Source: Paramecium sonneborni
Lineage: Eukaryota; Ciliophora; Oligohymenophorea; Peniculida; Parameciidae
Reading direction: 5' to 3'
Assembly (NCBI GenBank): GCA_905182985.1
Contig: CAJJDN010000019.1
Span: 1-64,000, forward strand
Length of the DNA stretch: 64,000 nt
A program made the position numbers and the translations under genes. The first letter of the stretch is position 1; each line of letters begins with the position of its first letter. The notes beneath the pieces were generated by a model. It searched no databases, was not told where the DNA came from, and saw only the letters and a list, made by a program, of their open reading frames with translations. This document shows, piece by piece, positions 61,483-64,000 of this stretch.

Positions 61483-62310
61483 TCACATTAATTTTAATTC
61501 ATTTTTAAAAGAGATATCAGAAAATAAATCTGTATTTTGTGATATATGATCAAGTTTAATTTTTTTTTTATTTAAAATAAAATCTTCTGCTTAGAGTTCA
61601 ATATCTTATGCTTAAAAGATGTCTATTGGTTTGCAAGGGCAATCAATAATATCTTTTTTATTCTGATATTATTATGACATGCAAAAATAATGATACCATA
61701 ATTCGCAATTTTCACATTAATAAAAAGCCCCATTTTTATCACAAATTTTACAAATTTTCGTTTTGTATATTTCTGCCATTTTATCTACACTTAAATTATT
61801 AAATTTAGCTTTCGTGAAGCAATCAATGTGATAAAAATAGTGGTTATCATCAATTATTTTACTATTTTATTATTTTAAACAATTATTATTTTAACAGATA
61901 AAGCAAGCCTATCCAAAAGGTTGTTTTATTGTTATTTATGGCGTTAATTATTCAATTTTACTATCTTCAAAAAATGACTAATTTTAAAGTGATTTACAAT
62001 TGTCCTGTTTAGTACTTATGTCTTAATTTTAGGTTTCAACTCTTCTTTTTATTTTGATCTAAATTAACTGCTTATTAGGTTTAATGTTTTAATCCTATTA
62101 GTTAATTTCTTTTTAAAGCTAAAATTCTTCTAAAATGTCAATTGCGGCTTATTTAATGATCTATTCTAATCTTAAAAGTTGTCGATTATTTTAGTCTAAA
62201 TTGATTGAAACTTCAAAAAGACCTAAAATATATTCAATTTTGATTTTACAATTAAGAAAAATTTTAGAGAGTTCTTAAAATTATCTTTAAATTTGATCAA
62301 CTAAATTCAT
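61483..62310 (-). CDS. PHD-type zinc-finger protein, 275 residues
   Basis: One frame of 276 codons, ATG 62310 to TGA 61483-61485, no intron. A run of ten A on the coding strand (about 61560-61569) must be read as ten to keep the frame. The first 130 residues are helical and Gln-rich (LRLEQIIKQAAIDILEEF). From about 150 to 235 there is an extended-PHD pattern of Cys and His: ACFICQNNNCLK, YFYHIDCFTKAK, KICKICDKNGAFYQCENCEL, WYHYFC and DCPCKP. PHD fingers read histone tails, so a nuclear chromatin role is likely but inferred. Its stop is 26 bases from the stop of the channel gene. Confidence 0.82.
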
Positions 62311-62512
62311 AATAAATTTATTGTTTAAATTCCAAATATAAAACTTAAATTTTTGGATATTAATTCTATGAGTTTTAAGAATAGTATTTATTTATAAATT
62401 AAATATAATTGAAAGTGAAGAGGTAAATGATTGATGTTTATAATTATAAGAAGATGGTATTTTATAAAAAGGAATAATAATTTCAGATAAGTATTAATTT
62501 AAATATTTTAAA

Positions 62513-63870
<1,358 letters not shown>

Positions 63871-63898
63871 TTAAAATATTCACAAATAATAATAAATT

Positions 63899-64000
63899 AT
63901 GAAAGCCTTTACCCTAATCTATTATATTGTGCCATAAGATAATGACGATGTTGAAATACCTAATGCATTTGGGTAATTAGATCTTTTTATTTATAGAATA
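63899..64000 (+). CDS. 5' end of an unidentified gene, cut by the window
   Basis: An ATG at 63899, 28 bases after the RPT1 stop, opens MKAFTLIYYIVPQDNDDVEI followed by PNAFG. A likely 24-base intron starts at GTAATTAG (about 63972) and ends in TTTATAG near 63995. Too little is present to identify it. Confidence 0.55.

Overview
The window reads as somatic (macronuclear) DNA of a ciliate, most likely a Paramecium. The sequence is very AT-rich. Long reading frames appear only when TAA and TAG are read as glutamine and TGA is the sole stop. Genes are interrupted by tiny introns of about 19-37 bases, mostly GTA...TAG, and lie tens to a few hundred bases apart on both strands. A tRNA-Gln with anticodon UUA, which reads UAA, lies in the window and agrees with this code. 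For most intron-containing genes, removing the introns listed leaves an open length divisible by three; I used this as the main check on each model.

Layout. Bases 1 to about 10,100 look like a graveyard: scraps of coding sequence broken by TGA and frameshifts, including a recognisable phytochelatin synthase relic (about 7,050-7,830) and a relic of a P-type cation ATPase (about 8,500-9,660). From 10,164 genes become intact. Two minus-strand genes and a TPR-like protein surround a perfect 1,217-base direct duplication whose copies meet at the single N (12,741), probably an assembly join. Then come a very large leucine-rich-repeat membrane protein (15,484-20,972), two protein kinases (21,014-24,825), and a first member of an undescribed two-membrane-segment family (24,908-26,389). 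Next is a compact run of mostly uncharacterised genes to 35,939, with a second member of that family and a B-box/kelch protein.

The middle part holds a PTB/hnRNP-L-like RNA-binding protein, an LMBD1/LMBR1-type membrane protein, an eIF4E-family cap-binding protein with a coiled-coil gene just downstream, small membrane and hypothetical genes, and a 950-residue protein joining several membrane segments, an EF-hand and a phosphatidylinositol phosphate kinase domain (47,442-50,409). The right part holds the third member of the two-segment family, a pseudokinase beside an active kinase of the same build, the tRNA with two decaying relatives, a cyclic-nucleotide-gated-type potassium channel, a PHD-type zinc-finger protein, the proteasome ATPase RPT1, and the start of one more gene.

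Functionally the window is a mix of housekeeping genes (RPT1, eIF4E, PTB-like, tRNA) and signalling and membrane genes (four PH-plus-kinase proteins, PIP kinase, K+ channel, LMBD1-like, LRR receptor-like). No operon logic is implied. All identifications come from motifs seen by eye; no database search was run.
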